The notes beneath the pieces are model-generated. The model was not told the origin of the DNA, searched no databases, and saw nothing but the letters and a program-made list of their open reading frames with translations. A program made the position numbers and the translations under genes. From Clostridiaceae bacterium (lineage in GTDB: Bacteria > Bacillota > Clostridia > DSM-8532): 44,535 nucleotides of DNA. Positions 1-8,541 of this stretch are shown here, one piece after another. Positions within the stretch are counted from its first letter, which is position 1. Each line of letters starts with the position of its first letter. The stretch is taken from the NCBI GenBank assembly GCA_012728015.1, contig JAAYFY010000065.1, positions 1 to 44,535 of the forward strand, written 5' to 3'.

Positions 1-362
1 AGGCCCAGCATCTTCTGCCTGGGCGAAAGCCCCGCATTATGTTTTTTTACAACCTTCAGGTAATCATCCAGAAACCCGATCAGGCCAAATCCGAGGGTTA
101 CCAGAATCAGGATCAGGATACGATGGTCCATGAGCGCGAACCAGCCGCCCACCAGGACCACTGGGACCAGGAATATAAGTCCGCCGAAAGTGGGTGTCCC
201 GCTTTTTACTTTATGGGACGCAGGCCCTTCTTCCCTTTGGGGCTGGCCGCACCTGATCCGCTGCAGAAAGGGTATCAGGAACCTGGCAATGGCTATGGCC
301 ATGGCGAGCGAAATGAGATAGGCCGCCACCTGGTGCGGTATTATGCCAAATATTTTACCCAT
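1..362 (-). CDS. mraY: MraY, phospho-MurNAc-pentapeptide transferase (N-terminal part, runs off the window)
   Basis: The first 120 residues of MraY, the integral membrane enzyme that transfers phospho-MurNAc-pentapeptide from UDP to undecaprenyl phosphate to make lipid I. The start is an ATG at 360-362 with a GAGGT ribosome site just upstream and a 25-nt gap after the murF stop. Visible are a first membrane helix (about residues 12-33), the family motif KSGTPTFGG in the first cytoplasmic loop, a second helix and the LDDYLKVV segment that holds the Asp-Asp pair of the active site. The remainder lies beyond position 1. It follows murE-murF in the same leftward operon, as expected for the dcw cluster. 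Confidence 0.96.
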   Translation of the reverse strand, partial: MGKIFGIIPHQVAAYLISLAMAIAIARFLIPFLQRIRCGQPQREEGPASHKVKSGTPTFGGLIFLVPVVLVGGWFALMDHRILILILVTLGFGLIGFLDDYLKVVKKHNAGLSPRQKMLG

Positions 363-387
363 TATCTTTACCTCACTTACCCTGCGC

Positions 388-1785
388 TCAAGTATCCTGT
401 GACCCTGATACCCTGCCTCCAAAAAGCTTTTCGGCAAGGACATCCAGGTTCATCATCCGTGAACCCTTAAAAAGGATCACGTCGCCCCTGGCGATTTTCC
501 GGCTTATAAAGCGCCGCGCGTCATCTGCATTCTGGAACAGCCTGGCATTATCAAGCGGCATACCGTGATCGAGGGCACCCTCCACATACCAGCGGGCAAG
601 ATCCCCGACCGCTACCAGGTAATCAATTCCTGCTTCGGCCGCCTGCATGCCTATTTGCCTGTGGGCATCCTCAGCCCAGTCACCAAGCTCCAGCATATCC
701 CCCAACACGGCCCATTTACGCCTGTTGGTCCCGATCTCGCAGAGAACCCTGATGGCTGAGCTGACCGAGTCGGGAGCCGCGTTATAGGCGTCATTTATCA
801 CCTTGATACCGTCTGCTTCGGTTATGTTCATCCTCATACGGTCGCCGGAATAGCGCAACAGGCCCTTTTCAATGGCCTCGTCGTCAAAGCCCAGCACCAG
901 GGCTGTGCTTACGGCCGCAAGGGCATTCTGCACATTATGTATTCCCGGGGCCGGCACAAAATACCTGTGTTCCCGGCCTTTGTACCGGACCGAGAAGCAG
1001 ACGCCCTCTTCTCCTCTGGACAAAAGGTCGTTTGCCCTTACATCGCAGGACTCGTCCATGCCATAGAAAATGGTTTCCTGCTCAAGCAGGCCGTGAAGAC
1101 CGGAAATCAGCTCATCATCCCCGTTGAGCACCACAACACCGTCGCCCCCCATCCAGCGGATGATCTCCAGCTTGGCCTTGAGGATGTTCTGCCTGGAACC
1201 AAGCCTTTCGATATGGGATATGCCTATATTTGTAATGACCGCTATATCAGGGCGGACAATCCGGGAAAGGTAATCTATCTCGCCGAAGCCTCGCATCCCC
1301 ATCTCGAAGACCGCGGCCTGGTGGGAGTTGTCAAGCTCCAGCACTGACAGCGGAAGGCCGATTTCGTTGTTGAAATTGCCCCTGGTTTTATGTACCTTGA
1401 ACTTCTCCGACAGGGTGGCGGCAATCATTTCCTTGGTGCTTGTCTTGCCTACGCTTCCGGTTACGGCTATCACGGGAATATTGAACCGGGAGCGGTGATA
1501 TTCCGCCAGTTTTCCCAGCGCCTCCACCGTATCCTCTACCAGTACGGCCGGAACACCGTCGGGGATGGATGCGCTTTTTTCAGCCATCACAAGGACTGCG
1601 CCCTTGTCCACCGCCTCCCGAATGTAGCTGTGCCCGTCGAACCGCTCACCCCTGATGGCAACAAACAGGCATCCCGGTTCCAGGCTCCTTGAATCTGTGG
1701 ACACGCTCCTGATTATTATATTCCCATCAGCGGCAAGCTGTCCATCAACCGCGCGGGAAACATCGGAGGCTATCATTTCCTTCAT
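388..1785 (-). CDS. murF: MurF, UDP-MurNAc-tripeptide--D-Ala-D-Ala ligase
   Basis: A 465-residue Mur ligase that adds D-Ala-D-Ala to UDP-MurNAc-tripeptide, the last cytoplasmic step of peptidoglycan precursor synthesis. The N-terminal substrate domain carries STDSR (about residue 29) and FVAIRGERFDGHSY. The ATP-binding P-loop TGSVGKT is at 109-115, followed by NFNNEIGLPLS and a C-terminal Mur ligase domain with NDAYNAAPDS. Length is normal for the family. The ATG lies 3 nt after the murE stop, with a GGAG about 12 nt upstream inside murE, so translation is probably coupled. mraY follows 25 nt downstream. Confidence 0.97.
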   Translation of the reverse strand: MKEMIASDVSRAVDGQLAADGNIIIRSVSTDSRSLEPGCLFVAIRGERFDGHSYIREAVDKGAVLVMAEKSASIPDGVPAVLVEDTVEALGKLAEYHRSRFNIPVIAVTGSVGKTSTKEMIAATLSEKFKVHKTRGNFNNEIGLPLSVLELDNSHQAAVFEMGMRGFGEIDYLSRIVRPDIAVITNIGISHIERLGSRQNILKAKLEIIRWMGGDGVVVLNGDDELISGLHGLLEQETIFYGMDESCDVRANDLLSRGEEGVCFSVRYKGREHRYFVPAPGIHNVQNALAAVSTALVLGFDDEAIEKGLLRYSGDRMRMNITEADGIKVINDAYNAAPDSVSSAIRVLCEIGTNRRKWAVLGDMLELGDWAEDAHRQIGMQAAEAGIDYLVAVGDLARWYVEGALDHGMPLDNARLFQNADDARRFISRKIARGDVILFKGSRMMNLDVLAEKLFGGRVSGSQDT

Positions 1786-1788
1786 GTG

Positions 1789-3246
1789 TCATTCAAGCTC
1801 CTTCAGTATATTTTCCACGATCTCCCGTTCATCGTAATGGATGGTTTTATCTTTGAATATCTGGTAGGTTTCATGGCCTTTGCCCGAAAGGACGATTATA
1901 TCACCGCTTTCAGCGTTTTTCATGGCATGCCTGATCGCCTCGGTCCTGTCCTCGATGATGATATACTTGCCATTGGTGTTTTTGATGCCGGCCTCGATGT
2001 CCCTGATTATCCGCATCGGCTCCTCGGTCCTCGGGTTGTCGGAGGTGATGATGGTGAAGTCGGCAATCCGGCCCGATACCTCGCCCATGAGGGGCCTCTT
2101 GGTGCGGTCCCTGTCCCCGCCGCAGCCAAAAACCGAAATAAGGCGTCCCCTGGCAAATTCTTTCACGGTGGTCAGAATATTCTCCAGGCTGGCTGGGGTA
2201 TGGGCATAGTCAATCATCACGGTGTAGCCCTTTCCGGGAGTGGGAACAACCTCGGCCCTTCCCGGGACCTGGACTTTAAGAAGGCCGTCTCGGATAGCCT
2301 CAAAGGGCACTCCCATAAGTCCACATGCCGCGATGGAACCCAGGGCGTTGTATACGCTGAAGAAACCGGGAACCGATACCTTGACGCGTTCCCTGAACCA
2401 CGGGGTTACGGCGTCGAACTCCACCGAATCCGAGTGGGTGGTGATATTCTCTGCCCGTACATCTGCCGGTTTCTCAATGCCGAAGGTCAGGATCTCACAT
2501 GCCGCTTCGTCCAGAACACGGTCGGAATAGGCGGCGTCCACGTTGACGATACCCTTCTTGCACATCTTGAAGAGAATGAGTTTGGATTTGAAATAATCCT
2601 CCATGTCGGGGTGCTCAAACCCTCCGATATGGTCCTTTGAGAAATTGGTGAAGACACCCATGTCGAATTCACAGCCGGTTACCCTGTGGAGCTTGAGCCC
2701 CTGGGAAGACACCTCCAGCACCACCGAGTCGGCTCCCTTCTCCTTCATTTTCTCAAACATCTCCTGAAGGTCGTAGGATTCCGGGGTTGTCCTCCTTGCC
2801 GGTATCTTCTCCCTGCCTATGCAGTTGGCCACCGTGCCGATGAGGCCCACGGTCCTGTCCGCCATCTCCAGGATGGAACGTATCATATATGTGGTGGTAG
2901 TCTTGCCCTTTGTCCCGGTTACGCCCACCAGCGTCATGCTCCGGGACGGGTTTCCGAACCAGCAGGCCGAGACCAGCGCCAGCGCCTTCCTGGAATCCTT
3001 AACCCTGATTATGGTAATATCCTCGCCTATGACGCTGATGTTCTTCTCCACCACGAGGGCGCATGCCCCGTTATCCACCGCCTGCTGGGCATACCTGTGT
3101 CCGTCGGCGGTAAATCCGTCTATACATATGAAGAGATACCCGGGCAGGGCCTTACGCGAGTCGTAGGTAACGCCCCTGATCTCCTTGTCCGTCCCGCCCT
3201 GGACCTCAACCACCTCCAGGGATTCCATCAAGTCCGTAAGTTTCAT
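1789..3246 (-). CDS. murE: MurE, UDP-MurNAc-L-Ala-D-Glu--meso-diaminopimelate ligase
   Basis: A 485-residue Mur ligase that adds the third stem-peptide residue. The P-loop TGTKGKT is at 110-116, and the carbamylated-lysine region and KDHIGGFEHPDMEDY segment are typical. The residue-selecting motif reads DNPRTEEP; in this family DNPR marks meso-diaminopimelate rather than lysine as substrate, so the organism probably has mDAP peptidoglycan. The start ATG is preceded by GGAGGAAGGATAGC. It sits 58 nt downstream of the PBP gene and 3 nt upstream of murF. Confidence 0.97.
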   Translation of the reverse strand: MKLTDLMESLEVVEVQGGTDKEIRGVTYDSRKALPGYLFICIDGFTADGHRYAQQAVDNGACALVVEKNISVIGEDITIIRVKDSRKALALVSACWFGNPSRSMTLVGVTGTKGKTTTTYMIRSILEMADRTVGLIGTVANCIGREKIPARRTTPESYDLQEMFEKMKEKGADSVVLEVSSQGLKLHRVTGCEFDMGVFTNFSKDHIGGFEHPDMEDYFKSKLILFKMCKKGIVNVDAAYSDRVLDEAACEILTFGIEKPADVRAENITTHSDSVEFDAVTPWFRERVKVSVPGFFSVYNALGSIAACGLMGVPFEAIRDGLLKVQVPGRAEVVPTPGKGYTVMIDYAHTPASLENILTTVKEFARGRLISVFGCGGDRDRTKRPLMGEVSGRIADFTIITSDNPRTEEPMRIIRDIEAGIKNTNGKYIIIEDRTEAIRHAMKNAESGDIIVLSGKGHETYQIFKDKTIHYDEREIVENILKELE

Positions 3247-3304
3247 GCTATCCTTCCTCCCGTTGCGGGCTCATGCCCGCCTAGATTTGCTGACTGCAGC
3301 GTTC

Positions 3305-5629
3305 CTAATCCGCCACCAGATACATGAACTCCACATCCACCACTTCACCTTTCGGGAGAAGCGTACCCGGTTCATACTGCTGTCTCAGCGCGACGCCCTC
3401 GCCCCTGATGCGTATGTTTAGTCCGACGTTCTTCATTGCGGTTATAGCCTCATCCATAGTCTTGTTGATAAGGTTTGGCATGGACACCCTGTTATCCTCA
3501 GGCCTTCCTTCGGTATAGAGTATCACCGCTGAATTCTGTGGGATGCTGAAATCGGCCTTTGGTGTCTGGTCAAGCACCATCGCGCCCTCGTCCTGCGGAC
3601 CTTCCACTATGAATTTCAGGCCGTAAGCCTTCAGCTTCTCCGCGGCTTCCGCGAGTGTCATCCCCGTTACAGCGGGCACGTAGACCTCCTCGGTCATCTG
3701 CTTCAGCTCTTCATCGCTGTACTGCCTTTCCACCTGCAGGTATTCAAGGATACCCTCACAGAGCTTCCCGGCAACAGGAGCCGCCAGTATGCCGCCGGAC
3801 CTTAAGTGCATCTCCACCTGGGGATGGTCCAGAATCACCAGCACAACAATCTCAGGCTTCTCGGCAGGGGCAAACGCGACAAACGATACCACATACCGGC
3901 CTTCGGATTCGGTCTGCAGGGTTTCGGACGTCCCGGTCTTGCCGGCAATCCTGTATCCGCTCACATAAGCATTCTTTCCTGTTCCCTCTGAAACTACACC
4001 CTCCAGTATGGTTCTGATGGTCCTGGAGGTTTCTTCAGAGATTACTTTCCTTACCACCTGTGGCTCAAACTTCTGTATTATGTTCCCGCTGCTATCGGCT
4101 ATCTGCTTCACCAGCATGGGTTTCATAAGGTTCCCGCCGTTGGCGATGGCACAGTAGGCGGTGGCAAGCTGGATAGGGCTTATCTGGAAGCGCTGGCCGA
4201 ACCCGGCCACCGCCAGGTCTATCTCCTTGGGATCCTTATGCCACAGGTTGCGGTACTCCTCATCTGAGGGCTCGCCGGCAATCTCCAGCCCGGTCCGTTT
4301 TTGGAACCCGAACATCCTTACATAAGTATAAAACTTGTCGATGCCGACCGCCAGAGCTTCCTGCACAAAAACAGGGTTGCAGGAGTTGTAGACCGCATGG
4401 GTGAAGTCTTCCGAGCCATGCCCGCCCGCACGCCAGCAGTTGATGGTATGCCCTGCCAACGAGTAGGGTTTGCATACCACACTGGTTTCGGGCGTCACCA
4501 CGCCCTCTTCCAGCGCGGCGGCGGCGGTGATAGCCTTGAATGTGGACCCGGGCTCGTAAGTGTCGTTGACCGCCTTATTGCGGAACACGGTCTTCCAGAG
4601 CAGCTCAGTATCCTCAACGCTACCGAAGCCCAGCCAGTCCGAGTCATCGACAAAGCCAGGCCTGGCGTCGGGATGGTTGGGGTCGAAATCGGGATAGGAC
4701 GCCATCGCCAGAATCTCCCCGGTGTTGGGATCCATCACTATGGCAGCGGCCCCCCTCTTTAGATTATAATCCAGAACGGCCTGCTCGAGGGCTTTCTCAG
4801 TAAAGAACTGTATGGTTTCATCTAAAGTGAGAAATATATCGTAGCCGTCCACAGCCTCTATATACCGTTCTTTGCTGAACTTGATGGGCCTTCCGTGAAC
4901 ATCGGCCTCACTCATGATCTTGCCCGGCATGCCTTTCAGGGTGGCGTCGAATTTCAGTTCTATCCCGGCCAGTCCCTGGTCGTCAACTCCTGTAAAGCCA
5001 AGGACATGGGCCGCCAGGCTGCCGTTGGGATAGTAGCGTTTTGAATCCTCGTCTATGTATATGTTGAGCACGCCCATCTCTTCTACGACATATTTCCTCA
5101 CTTTCGCGCCCAGCTCCCTGTCGATCTTCCTCTTTACAAACTCGAACCTTGAATTCCTGTAAAATATTTCCATGATGTCCGCGGCGTCCATGTCAAGGAG
5201 TTCAGCCAACCCTTCGGCTATCTCACCGAGCCTTTCGGGTTTTCCCTCAAACTCGCTTCTCAAGGCATTGGGATTGACCGACACGGTATCCACCGAAGCG
5301 CTGATAGCGAGCCCTTTCCCATTCCTGTCATAGATGGTGCCACGCTTGGGATTGATCATCCTCTTTTGGGTCTGGGCATGATAAGCCTTTTTCTGGTACT
5401 CCTCACCCTTCACAAACTGGATGAAGCCGACCCTGTAAAGCATGAAAAAAAGCGACAGGGTAAAGACTATCAGCATGAAGAGTTCCCTTCTTTTTAGTTT
5501 TCCTGTGTTCGGCTGTTTTGGAACTTCTTCTGCCTTCTTTTTCTTCCTGACGCTCTGTAAATCGACCGGAGTCTTTGATGCAGTCTTGCGGCGCATATCT
5601 GGCATGTGTCTGCGGTTACTGCCTTTCAT
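3305..5629 (-). CDS. Class B penicillin-binding protein with two PASTA domains (FtsI/PBP2B/SpoVD family)
   Basis: A 774-residue membrane-anchored D,D-transpeptidase that cross-links peptidoglycan, probably for septation (PBP2B/FtsI role) or spore cortex (SpoVD role). In order: a basic N-terminus, one membrane helix (about 49-71), a dimerisation domain with RGTIYDRNG, then the transpeptidase domain with STFK (Ser362), SCN (from 416) and KTGT (from 564), and two C-terminal PASTA repeats (about 650-706 and 716-774). SpoVD usually has one PASTA domain, so two lean towards the PBP2B/PBP2x type. I chose the ATG at 5627-5629 because an AGGGG site lies 8 nt upstream; an in-frame TTG at 5671 would add 14 residues and lacks a good site. 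Confidence 0.93.
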   Translation of the reverse strand: MKGSNRRHMPDMRRKTASKTPVDLQSVRKKKKAEEVPKQPNTGKLKRRELFMLIVFTLSLFFMLYRVGFIQFVKGEEYQKKAYHAQTQKRMINPKRGTIYDRNGKGLAISASVDTVSVNPNALRSEFEGKPERLGEIAEGLAELLDMDAADIMEIFYRNSRFEFVKRKIDRELGAKVRKYVVEEMGVLNIYIDEDSKRYYPNGSLAAHVLGFTGVDDQGLAGIELKFDATLKGMPGKIMSEADVHGRPIKFSKERYIEAVDGYDIFLTLDETIQFFTEKALEQAVLDYNLKRGAAAIVMDPNTGEILAMASYPDFDPNHPDARPGFVDDSDWLGFGSVEDTELLWKTVFRNKAVNDTYEPGSTFKAITAAAALEEGVVTPETSVVCKPYSLAGHTINCWRAGGHGSEDFTHAVYNSCNPVFVQEALAVGIDKFYTYVRMFGFQKRTGLEIAGEPSDEEYRNLWHKDPKEIDLAVAGFGQRFQISPIQLATAYCAIANGGNLMKPMLVKQIADSSGNIIQKFEPQVVRKVISEETSRTIRTILEGVVSEGTGKNAYVSGYRIAGKTGTSETLQTESEGRYVVSFVAFAPAEKPEIVVLVILDHPQVEMHLRSGGILAAPVAGKLCEGILEYLQVERQYSDEELKQMTEEVYVPAVTGMTLAEAAEKLKAYGLKFIVEGPQDEGAMVLDQTPKADFSIPQNSAVILYTEGRPEDNRVSMPNLINKTMDEAITAMKNVGLNIRIRGEGVALRQQYEPGTLLPKGEVVDVEFMYLVAD

Positions 5630-5784
5630 CTGGTTACCCCTGCAAAAAAAGGACGACGGACTGATCCGCAATGCGCTTTATTATCAATCCATGGTCCCGA
5701 ACTGATTCTGTATAAAATATATACCTGACCTGAAGGATATATTTGTATTTCCATGGGAAAGTCCGGCCAGGCCGGGTATTTTGA

Positions 5785-5809
5785 GGCGGCCGTTCATGGA
5801 AAGGCCGCC
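5785..5809 (-). other. RNA hairpin over the ftsL stop codon
   Basis: A perfect 7-bp stem, GGCGGCC against GGCCGCC, with an 11-nt loop that contains the ftsL TGA. No T-run follows on the minus strand, so it is not a normal terminator. A second palindrome, CCGGCC-A-GGCCGG, lies at 5763-5775. The 164-nt spacer before the PBP gene otherwise holds no gene; the hairpins could affect mRNA processing or ribosome release, which is inference. Confidence 0.5.
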
Positions 5810-6306
5810 TGTATCGCATCAAGCATTCCTTTCAGGAACGGCTTTTGGTTGTTTTTGGTTGCCTGGTCTATGTACTGCTGGTCCAGCACAACATTGTAGT
5901 CGTTCTTCGGAACACTTACCGGAATGATCTGGAACCGGTCAGGCTTATGCATGCCCATTTCGGTTTCAGCCACCTGCTTCACTTTGTCAAGGTCGATGCT
6001 GGTTTCAATTTCAACCTTAAGGAGCCTGTTTTCGTTCCTCAGCGCGTTATACTCCTCATTCATCCTGTTCATTGCGGAGTTCAGGTCCGCCAGGACCGAG
6101 AAGCGGTACAGCACGACAAAACCCATTAATGCCAGCGCGACGACGCAGAAGAACAACCTGGCCTTGGGAACATGGGCATAGGCGGGAACAGCTGCCCTTG
6201 ATGATTTGGGCCTGCTCTTTTCGGGCTGGCGGGCTTCCTGCCTTTCAGGTCTCTGGGGCAGTTTGGGCGCCGCGCTGCCGTAGATATAACTCATCCTGTG
6301 TTCCAT
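5794..6306 (-). CDS. ftsL: FtsL-like cell division protein
   Basis: A 170-residue bitopic membrane protein: a basic proline-rich cytoplasmic tail of about 48 residues, one membrane helix (about 50-68, ARLFFCVVALALMGFVVLYR), then a coiled coil (about 72-105, with NRMNEEYNALRNENRLL) and a short extracytoplasmic tail. This architecture, plus position between rsmH and the septal PBP gene, is that of FtsL, which joins DivIB and DivIC in the divisome; sequence conservation in the family is low, so the call rests on topology and context. GGAGG lies 9 nt before the ATG. Longer than the typical ~120 residues because of the N-terminal tail. Confidence 0.85.
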   Translation of the reverse strand: MEHRMSYIYGSAAPKLPQRPERQEARQPEKSRPKSSRAAVPAYAHVPKARLFFCVVALALMGFVVLYRFSVLADLNSAMNRMNEEYNALRNENRLLKVEIETSIDLDKVKQVAETEMGMHKPDRFQIIPVSVPKNDYNVVLDQQYIDQATKNNQKPFLKGMLDAIQAAFP

Positions 6307-6792
6307 GCCTCTTCGCCTCCCTTTACCAATTCTTCCCTAGTATATTGGGTTAACCGCTTCCCAGCGGGTGTATGCCGTACAGATTCCGCTCCTCCAAAGA
6401 GAACAACGTGGCGTACCTTTCTGTAACGCCACAGCCCCTGACACATAGAAGATGAAGTCCCGGGTCCGCCAATCGGGCAGACCCCGGGTAAGATCAAATC
6501 GGTTTTTGCCTCTTACAAGCACTTGTCTTTTGTACGGTTTACTCTTCTGTTCTCTCTTTGTCTTTCTTTTGTAAACTTCTCCTTTTTATCTTTCGTAACC
6601 ATTCAATTGGTTATCTTTTGCATAGATCAAATCTTTAGTAGCTCAAATGCCCCGGCAAGCGTTTATCTTTGGTGACTCCCGGATCAGTTGGATAATGATT
6701 GCGCTTTTGTTCTTCAAAAATCTTTAGTTCCTTATGGCTTTCTTCTTTTGTTTATCAAAAACTTCGTCACCGGTATAAGCTTCGTTAAACTT
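6307..6792 (-). other. 486-nt purine-rich spacer with several hairpins inside the dcw operon (candidate structured RNA)
   Basis: No convincing gene lies between rsmH and ftsL on either strand. On the minus (mRNA) strand the rsmH-proximal half is strongly purine-rich, with AAAGAT/AAAGA recurring about ten times. The ftsL-proximal half holds stems: TAACCA/TGGTTA (6596-6613), a CCCGGG-based stem (6459-6488), GTGGCGT/ACGCCAC (6408-6432) and CCGCT-GGGA-AGCGG with a GNRA-type tetraloop (6354-6367). No T-run follows any of them. Most dcw clusters have rsmH and ftsL close together, so the spacer is unusual. A processed leader or small RNA is possible but not shown. Confidence 0.45.
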
Positions 6793-7734
6793 TCAAATCT
6801 TTTCTGCGACCCTGAGTTTTGCGCTCCTGGCTCTTGGATTCTCATCCAGTTCGCTTTTGGATGCCGTTACTGGCTTCTTTGTTATGATCCTTATTTCGGG
6901 TTCCCTGCCGCAGACACACCGGGGGAAATCCCCGGGGCAAACGCATCCCTGTGCCCTGTCCCTGAAGGTTTGCTTTACTGTCCTGTCTTCCAGCGAGTGG
7001 AAGGTGATAACTGCCAGCCGGCCTCCCGGATTCAGGAGCCCGATAACCTCCTCCAGGGCTTTTCCCAGGACCTCCAGTTCCCTGTTGACCTGGATTCGTA
7101 TGGCCTGGAAGGTCCTTTTCGCGGGATGCGGTCCTTTCCTTCTCGCCGCCGCCGGTATGGCGGCCTTGATAATATCTGCCAGTTGGCCCGTTGTTGTTAT
7201 CTTTTGTATCTCCCGGAATTTTACAATGAATTCCGCTATCCGCGAGGCCCATTTTTCCTCTCCGTATTCCCGTATGATCCGGGCCAGCTCCTCGCGGTCC
7301 AGGTTGTTGACAACCCATGCGGCATCCCGTTCTTCTCTTTTGTCCATCCGCATGTCGAGGGGCGCGTCATGTCGGTAGCTGAATCCGCGTTCCCCCTCAT
7401 CCAACTGGTGGGAGGAAACACCAAGGTCCATAAGTACCCCGTCGACTGCCTTTATCTTTTGCATCCCGATTACTTCTCTTATGTTTTCAAAGTTCGTATG
7501 ACAAAGGACATATCGTCCCTGGGTCTGCACTTTTTCCAGCTTCTGTCCTGCTGCTTCTATGGCGTTCCGGTCCTGGTCGATCCCGATCAGGAATCCCTTT
7601 GGACCCAGACGCTTCAATATCTCGGACGAATGCCCCGCGCCTCCTAAAGTTGCGTCAACATATATGCCGTCGGCCCGTATATTCAGATATTCTATGCATT
7701 CATCCAGCATGACTGGTTTGTGTTCGAAAGTCAC
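6793..7734 (-). CDS. rsmH: RsmH (MraW), 16S rRNA C1402 N4-methyltransferase
   Basis: A 313-residue class I SAM-dependent methyltransferase that N4-methylates C1402 of 16S rRNA in the P site. The N-terminus [13 protein letters not shown] and SAM-binding [11 protein letters not shown] are diagnostic, followed by [40 protein letters not shown] and the C-terminal [10 protein letters not shown]. Length is normal. It starts with GTG, with AAGGA 9 nt upstream, 27 nt after the mraZ stop. It is the second gene of the dcw operon; the large spacer after it precedes ftsL. Confidence 0.97.
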   Translation of the reverse strand: MTFEHKPVMLDECIEYLNIRADGIYVDATLGGAGHSSEILKRLGPKGFLIGIDQDRNAIEAAGQKLEKVQTQGRYVLCHTNFENIREVIGMQKIKAVDGVLMDLGVSSHQLDEGERGFSYRHDAPLDMRMDKREERDAAWVVNNLDREELARIIREYGEEKWASRIAEFIVKFREIQKITTTGQLADIIKAAIPAAARRKGPHPAKRTFQAIRIQVNRELEVLGKALEEVIGLLNPGGRLAVITFHSLEDRTVKQTFRDRAQGCVCPGDFPRCVCGREPEIRIITKKPVTASKSELDENPRARSAKLRVAEKI

Positions 7735-7761
7735 GGCCCGGATTCCTTATCCTTTCAAGTT

Positions 7762-8202
7762 TTACGGAAGGTTGATGGGCAGGCTGTCCAGTATCTCGTT
7801 AATGTCGTAAGAACTGGTGATCTCCTCGTATTTCTGCGGATCCCAGAGTTCCACCTTGGTGTCGACTCCGGCGAAAAGCACTTCCTTGGTTAAACCAGCC
7901 CATTCCCTGAGTTCCTGGGGAATCACGATCCGTCCCTGGCTGTCCAGGCTGCAAGTGACAGCGTTGGCGAAGTAGTGACGCATGATGGCACGGAAGTTTT
8001 GCCTGCTGGTCTGAAGGGTCTTGACCTTTTCCTCAAACTCCTCCCAGGCTTCCATGGGATACAGGTAGAGGTTCGTATCTTCACCCCGGGTGAGAATGAA
8101 TTCCTTACCCAGCTTATGGCGATAAGCGGCAGGCACGAAAACGCGATTCTTCGCGTCCATGGTATTCGTGTACTTGCCGTTAAAACCACTCACCACTTTC
8201 AC
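7762..8202 (-). CDS. mraZ: MraZ, dcw-operon transcriptional regulator
   Basis: A 146-residue double SpoVT/AbrB-fold protein that binds DNA as a ring and represses its own dcw operon. The two half-repeats are visible: NTMDAKNRVFVPAAYR near the N-terminus and CSLDSQGRIVIPQELREWAG in the second half. I place the start at the GTG at 8200-8202: a GGAG (8211-8214) lies 8 nt upstream and the length matches the usual ~143 residues. The reading frame stays open upstream to a GTG at 8247, but that codon lies inside the promoter spacer and cannot be transcribed from it. GTGs at 8194-8196 and 8191-8193 are alternatives. Confidence 0.93.
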   Translation of the reverse strand: MKVVSGFNGKYTNTMDAKNRVFVPAAYRHKLGKEFILTRGEDTNLYLYPMEAWEEFEEKVKTLQTSRQNFRAIMRHYFANAVTCSLDSQGRIVIPQELREWAGLTKEVLFAGVDTKVELWDPQKYEEITSSYDINEILDSLPINLP

Positions 8203-8218
8203 CCACTTTGCTCCACTT
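8193..8218 (-). promoter_or_regulatory. Three MraZ boxes, 10 bp apart
   Basis: AAGTGG occurs at 8213-8218, 8203-8208 and 8193-8198 on the minus strand, exactly one per 10 bp, with a partial out-of-phase fourth (AGTGG) at 8186-8190. Known MraZ operators are runs of such repeats (AAAGTG-type in mollicutes, TGGG-type in E. coli). They lie just downstream of the predicted transcription start and overlap the ribosome site and start codon of mraZ itself. Confidence 0.8.
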
Positions 8219-8225
8219 ACATTGT

Positions 8226-8254
8226 ATTCTACTCCATCTATCGGCACCCGTCAA
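8226..8254 (-). promoter_or_regulatory. Sigma-A-type promoter of the dcw operon
   Basis: TTGACG (8249-8254), a 17-bp spacer and TAGAAT (8226-8231) give a near-consensus promoter. The predicted start, around 8219-8220, leaves a leader of only about 17 nt before the mraZ GTG. Confidence 0.85.
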
Positions 8255-8283
8255 CCCTCTTGTTTAGCTTGCCCACCACCGGC

Positions 8284-8312
8284 AAAAAAAGGGTGTCCGT
8301 TCATGGACACCC
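8284..8312 (-). terminator. Rho-independent terminator upstream of the dcw promoter
   Basis: A perfect 8-bp stem GGGTGTCC/GGACACCC with a 6-nt loop, followed on the minus strand by seven T. It separates the rodA transcript from the dcw promoter 30 bp further on. Confidence 0.9.
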
Positions 8313-8341
8313 CCCAGGAGGTCGGGTCATACCATATATAG

Positions 8342-8361
8342 TATTGTAATAAATTACAATA
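8342..8361. promoter_or_regulatory. AT-rich 20-bp inverted repeat (possible operator)
   Basis: TATTGTAAT-AA-ATTACAATA is a perfect inverted repeat in the non-coding stretch between rodA and the terminator. It resembles metal- or redox-regulator sites of the Fur family only loosely (the spacer is 2 rather than 1). No gene start is positioned to use it, so its role is unknown. The rest of 8362-8485 shows nothing recognisable. Confidence 0.35.
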
Positions 8362-8485
8362 TACCAGATATATCCGGGCAATTATTTGTTGAAAACCATG
8401 CATTTTTGTTCATTGATTTTTTGTAACGAAATCTTAATATTCATCAGTGGTTTTTTTGCCCGTTTGGCATAAAAGATGGGGCCGG

Positions 8486-8541
8486 CCGCTCCCGGCTGCA
8501 CCCCGGACATGGGCCGCTCCCGGCTACACCTCGAACATGGG
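8486..8541. repeat. 28-bp tandem duplication across the 3' end of rodA
   Basis: Two adjacent 28-bp units (8486-8513 and 8514-8541) differ at 3 positions. The unit nearer the gene encodes the last residues and stop of RodA; the other lies after the stop. The changes are all transitions, and the second copy has lost the TAG (it reads CAG). Confidence 0.8.

Noticed and set aside
1786-2640. A plus-strand frame of about 284 codons opposite murE
   Set aside because: Antisense to murE with no ribosome site or family match.
6688-7647. A plus-strand open frame of about 319 codons opposite rsmH
   Set aside because: It is an antisense shadow of rsmH, whose motifs and frame are unmistakable, and it lacks a start signal.
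8203-8247. An earlier GTG start that would give MraZ 15 more residues
   Set aside because: It lies in the spacer between the -35 and -10, upstream of the transcription start, and it would lengthen MraZ beyond family size.
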